The notes under the pieces are model-generated. The model had not been told where the DNA came from, did not search any database, and saw only the letters and a program-made list of their open reading frames with translations. The translations under genes and the position numbers were made by a program. From contig CAMBFP010000058.1 of NCBI GenBank assembly GCA_945865745.1, positions 1 through 6,827 on the forward strand: 6,827 bases of DNA. The letters are read 5' to 3'. Below, one piece after another: positions 5,513 to 6,827 of the stretch. Numbering within the stretch: position 1 is the first letter of the stretch; every line of letters starts with the position of its first letter. Origin of the DNA: Rhizobium sp. Q54. GTDB lineage: Bacteria; Pseudomonadota; Alphaproteobacteria; Rickettsiales; UBA1997.

Positions 5513-6493
5513 CTAATTAATAATTCCGATCACCTTCAAAATTCCTTTGTTAGAAATTTCATCCTCGAGAGATTTTATCGCCGCTGCGTAAGATTCTTTT
5601 TCGCTGATTGATGAGCTGCCAGTTACTTCGACTCTATTACTTGCGACGATTTTTCCGCTGGAAATATTTTCAAAATCGATTTGTAATTTCGTCATGTGAG
5701 AGCCGTAAATCTTGCCGCTTTTTGCAGAGGATTGAATCGCAATCTCGATTTGATTGGCGCCGCCACGAGAATTGGAGATTTTTATTTTCTCTTTATTGAG
5801 TGCAGTACGAATAGCTTGCGTGATTTCCTTTGAGGAGTTGATCGCAAAATAAAATTCGATTTTGTCGGCGAGTTGATTGAATTGATTTTGAAAAAAGGCG
5901 ATACGACTTAATTTTTCTTTCAAGTTAACAGACTCTCCCGCTCCAGCAAGAATGCGACTTGAGAGTTCAATTTGTTTTTCAAGATCAAGAATTTTTAACA
6001 AAAAAACGCGTTTTTGAATTGGGTTCGCTCCAGTCAAATTTTTCTCTAAGTCAGAAACTTGTTTTTCAGAAAATTCAGTTTTTTCTTTTTGATCGCGAAT
6101 GAACGGATCACGCTTTATTTCAACTTCAATAAAAAGTTCTGGGCCTACTTTTTCACTGCGCGAAATGCGGAAGTTAGTGAAGTCGATCCTCTCAATATTT
6201 TGTTTAACTTGTTGGCGCATTTCTTCATTTGTGCCGCGAGAATCTTCTTCGATTAATGAAGTTGATTCCGAAGAAATGCTAACCATCAAGCGTGCTGCGG
6301 CATCTGCTAGAGCCGCTTTCGTACCCTCTTCTAAATTTGCTCCGGCGGAAATGCCGTAGAAATTTTCAGAATTATTTTGTTTGGGAGAGAGGTACCAAGA
6401 GGGCTCTACAGCTTTTTGAGAAGAGGAGGAGCAGGAGGCAACAAAAAAAATTGTCGCTAAAATTAATCTACTGATCGAGTTCTTTGAATGCAT
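5513..6493 (-). CDS. LPP20-family lipoprotein
   Basis: A 326-residue lipoprotein. The signal peptide has Lys and Arg at the start, a hydrophobic ILATIFFV core and a lipobox VASC with Cys21; Ser at +2 predicts the outer membrane. EPSWYLSP (30-37), FYGISAGA (45-52) and a helix AALADAAARLMVSISS (60-75) are the pattern of the LPP20 domain, found in Helicobacter Lpp20 and Vibrio FlgP. Residues about 130-215 are charged and probably helical. Residues 220-326 form a second alpha/beta region, with ITQAIRTAL followed by alternating strands and a last helix YAAAIKSLEDEI; I do not recognise it. ATG 6493 overlaps the small lipoprotein gene by 26 bases in another frame and is supported by the well-formed signal peptide. 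It sits directly upstream of the CsgG-type gene, an arrangement like the flgO/flgP/flgT group. Family fairly sure, role unknown. Confidence 0.78.
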   Translation of the reverse strand: MHSKNSISRLILATIFFVASCSSSSQKAVEPSWYLSPKQNNSENFYGISAGANLEEGTKAALADAAARLMVSISSESTSLIEEDSRGTNEEMRQQVKQNIERIDFTNFRISRSEKVGPELFIEVEIKRDPFIRDQKEKTEFSEKQVSDLEKNLTGANPIQKRVFLLKILDLEKQIELSSRILAGAGESVNLKEKLSRIAFFQNQFNQLADKIEFYFAINSSKEITQAIRTALNKEKIKISNSRGGANQIEIAIQSSAKSGKIYGSHMTKLQIDFENISSGKIVASNRVEVTGSSSISEKESYAAAIKSLEDEISNKGILKVIGIIN

Positions 6494-6629
6494 CTTTGCT
6501 GTTGCTGTCGCTAGAATTAATACGGCTTGAAGCGGCGCCAGCTTTAGCGCTGGCCTTCGCCTCTTCGCTTGCCCAATTGCTGCAAGCGGTGAGTGAAGTT
6601 AGGGTAAGGAGTAGAATTAACTTTTTCAT
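6468..6629 (-). CDS. Small lipoprotein, 53 residues (unrecognised)
   Basis: A short gene: MKKLILLLTLTSLTAC is a well-formed lipoprotein signal peptide with two N-terminal lysines, a leucine-rich core and lipobox LTAC. Cys16 is followed by Ser, predicting outer-membrane sorting. The mature peptide of only 38 residues is Ala/Ser-rich and hydrophilic (EEAKASAKAGAASS near the middle) and ends KELDQ. Its ATG at 6629 shares a base with the TAA stop of the upstream gene (TAATG), and its 3' end overlaps the LPP20-type start by 26 bases, so it is wedged into the operon and probably translated by coupling. It could be a small subunit, a linker to the peptidoglycan or a stabiliser of the neighbouring lipoproteins. 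I recognise no family. It is too short for many gene finders. Confidence 0.75.
   Translation of the reverse strand: MKKLILLLTLTSLTACSNWASEEAKASAKAGAASSRINSSDSNSKDAFKELDQ
6537..6554. repeat. Perfect 6-bp inverted repeat inside the small lipoprotein gene
   Basis: GCCAGC (6537-6542) and GCTGGC (6549-6554) flank a six-base loop, forming a GC-rich hairpin in a locally AT-rich region. It falls in the codons for the AKAGA stretch, so it may be a by-product of Ala codons. There is no T run, so it is not a terminator. It could slow or stabilise the transcript just before the LPP20-type start. Confidence 0.3.
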
Positions 6630-6827
6630 TATTGAGCAGTTTTTTCGTTAGCTACTGGCTTGCTTCCTCTTTCTGTTTCAAGCTCAGAGAAAAGTTCTTT
6701 TGAGGCCTCTTGAGTTTTTGCAATATTCTCGCGAGCAACGTTTGATTTAGCTACTTGTGCGGAAAAAGATTTTTGGCTGTCGGCCAAAAACTTGCTGTAA
6801 TCTTCGTTGCTAAGAAGCATGTGAACG
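6629..6827 (-). CDS. C-terminal part of an unrecognised charged protein (continues past the right edge)
   Basis: The frame is open to the right edge (about 65 visible residues, preceded by Val-His before an ATG at 6820). That ATG has no ribosome-binding site and need not be the start, so this is most likely the tail of a longer protein. The visible part is polar and probably helical: YSKFLADSQKSFSAQVAK, then ENIAKTQEASKELFSELE, ending with a disordered-looking KPVANEKTAQ. There is no Cys, no membrane segment and no motif I recognise. The TAA stop overlaps the ATG of the small lipoprotein gene by one base, so it belongs to the same transcript and probably to the same assembly. Confidence 0.6.
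   Translation of the reverse strand, partial: VHMLLSNEDYSKFLADSQKSFSAQVAKSNVARENIAKTQEASKELFSELETERGSKPVANEKTAQ

Noticed and set aside
5608..6474. Plus-strand frames opposite the LPP20-type gene
   Set aside because: Their translations are Arg/Phe/Ser-rich, typical of antisense of Lys/Glu-rich genes, with no motif and no start signal.
1..6827. CRISPR array, insertion sequence, phage or attachment site
   Set aside because: No regularly spaced repeats, transposase motifs, terminal inverted repeats or target duplications are visible. The tRNA is intact, and I saw no repeat of its 3' end in the window.

Overview
The window reads as a chromosomal segment of an AT-rich Gram-negative bacterium. The protein sequences look most like Alphaproteobacteria. 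This rests on the wording of the LpxD C-terminal half, of the penicillin-binding protein around its transglycosylase and KTG motifs, and of a tRNA-Ile(GAT) that encodes its own CCA. A low-GC alphaproteobacterium (Rickettsiales-like, Holosporales-like or a related uncultured group) is an inference and not proven. Coding density is very high: neighbouring genes overlap or lie a few bases apart, and none of the start codons has a clear Shine-Dalgarno sequence.

Left part (1-3451), cell envelope and cofactor genes. The 3' part of lpxD (lipid A acyltransferase) enters from the left edge. It meets a convergent class-IV PLP enzyme, most like aminodeoxychorismate lyase (PabC), 12 bases away. That gene diverges from a short class A penicillin-binding protein; the two start codons are only 3 bases apart.

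Middle (3452-4450). A stand-alone tRNA-Ile(GAT) on the minus strand has a plausible promoter and possible terminator hairpins. Next come yajQ and a ThiS/MoaD-type sulfur carrier on the plus strand, joined by a one-base stop/start overlap.

Right part (4453-6827, minus strand), the most interesting section. It is a tightly packed cluster read right to left: the end of an unrecognised charged, probably helical protein; a 53-residue lipoprotein whose gene overlaps both neighbours; an LPP20-type lipoprotein; and a CsgG-type lipoprotein with an added C-terminal domain resembling that of the flagellar protein FlgT. All three lipoproteins have a lipobox followed by Ser at +2, which predicts outer-membrane sorting. 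Together they suggest an outer-membrane-anchored assembly related to, but not the same as, the curli CsgG pore or the Vibrio FlgO/FlgP/FlgT flagellar ring. Its function cannot be read from the sequence. The promoter and the upstream partner(s) lie beyond the right edge.
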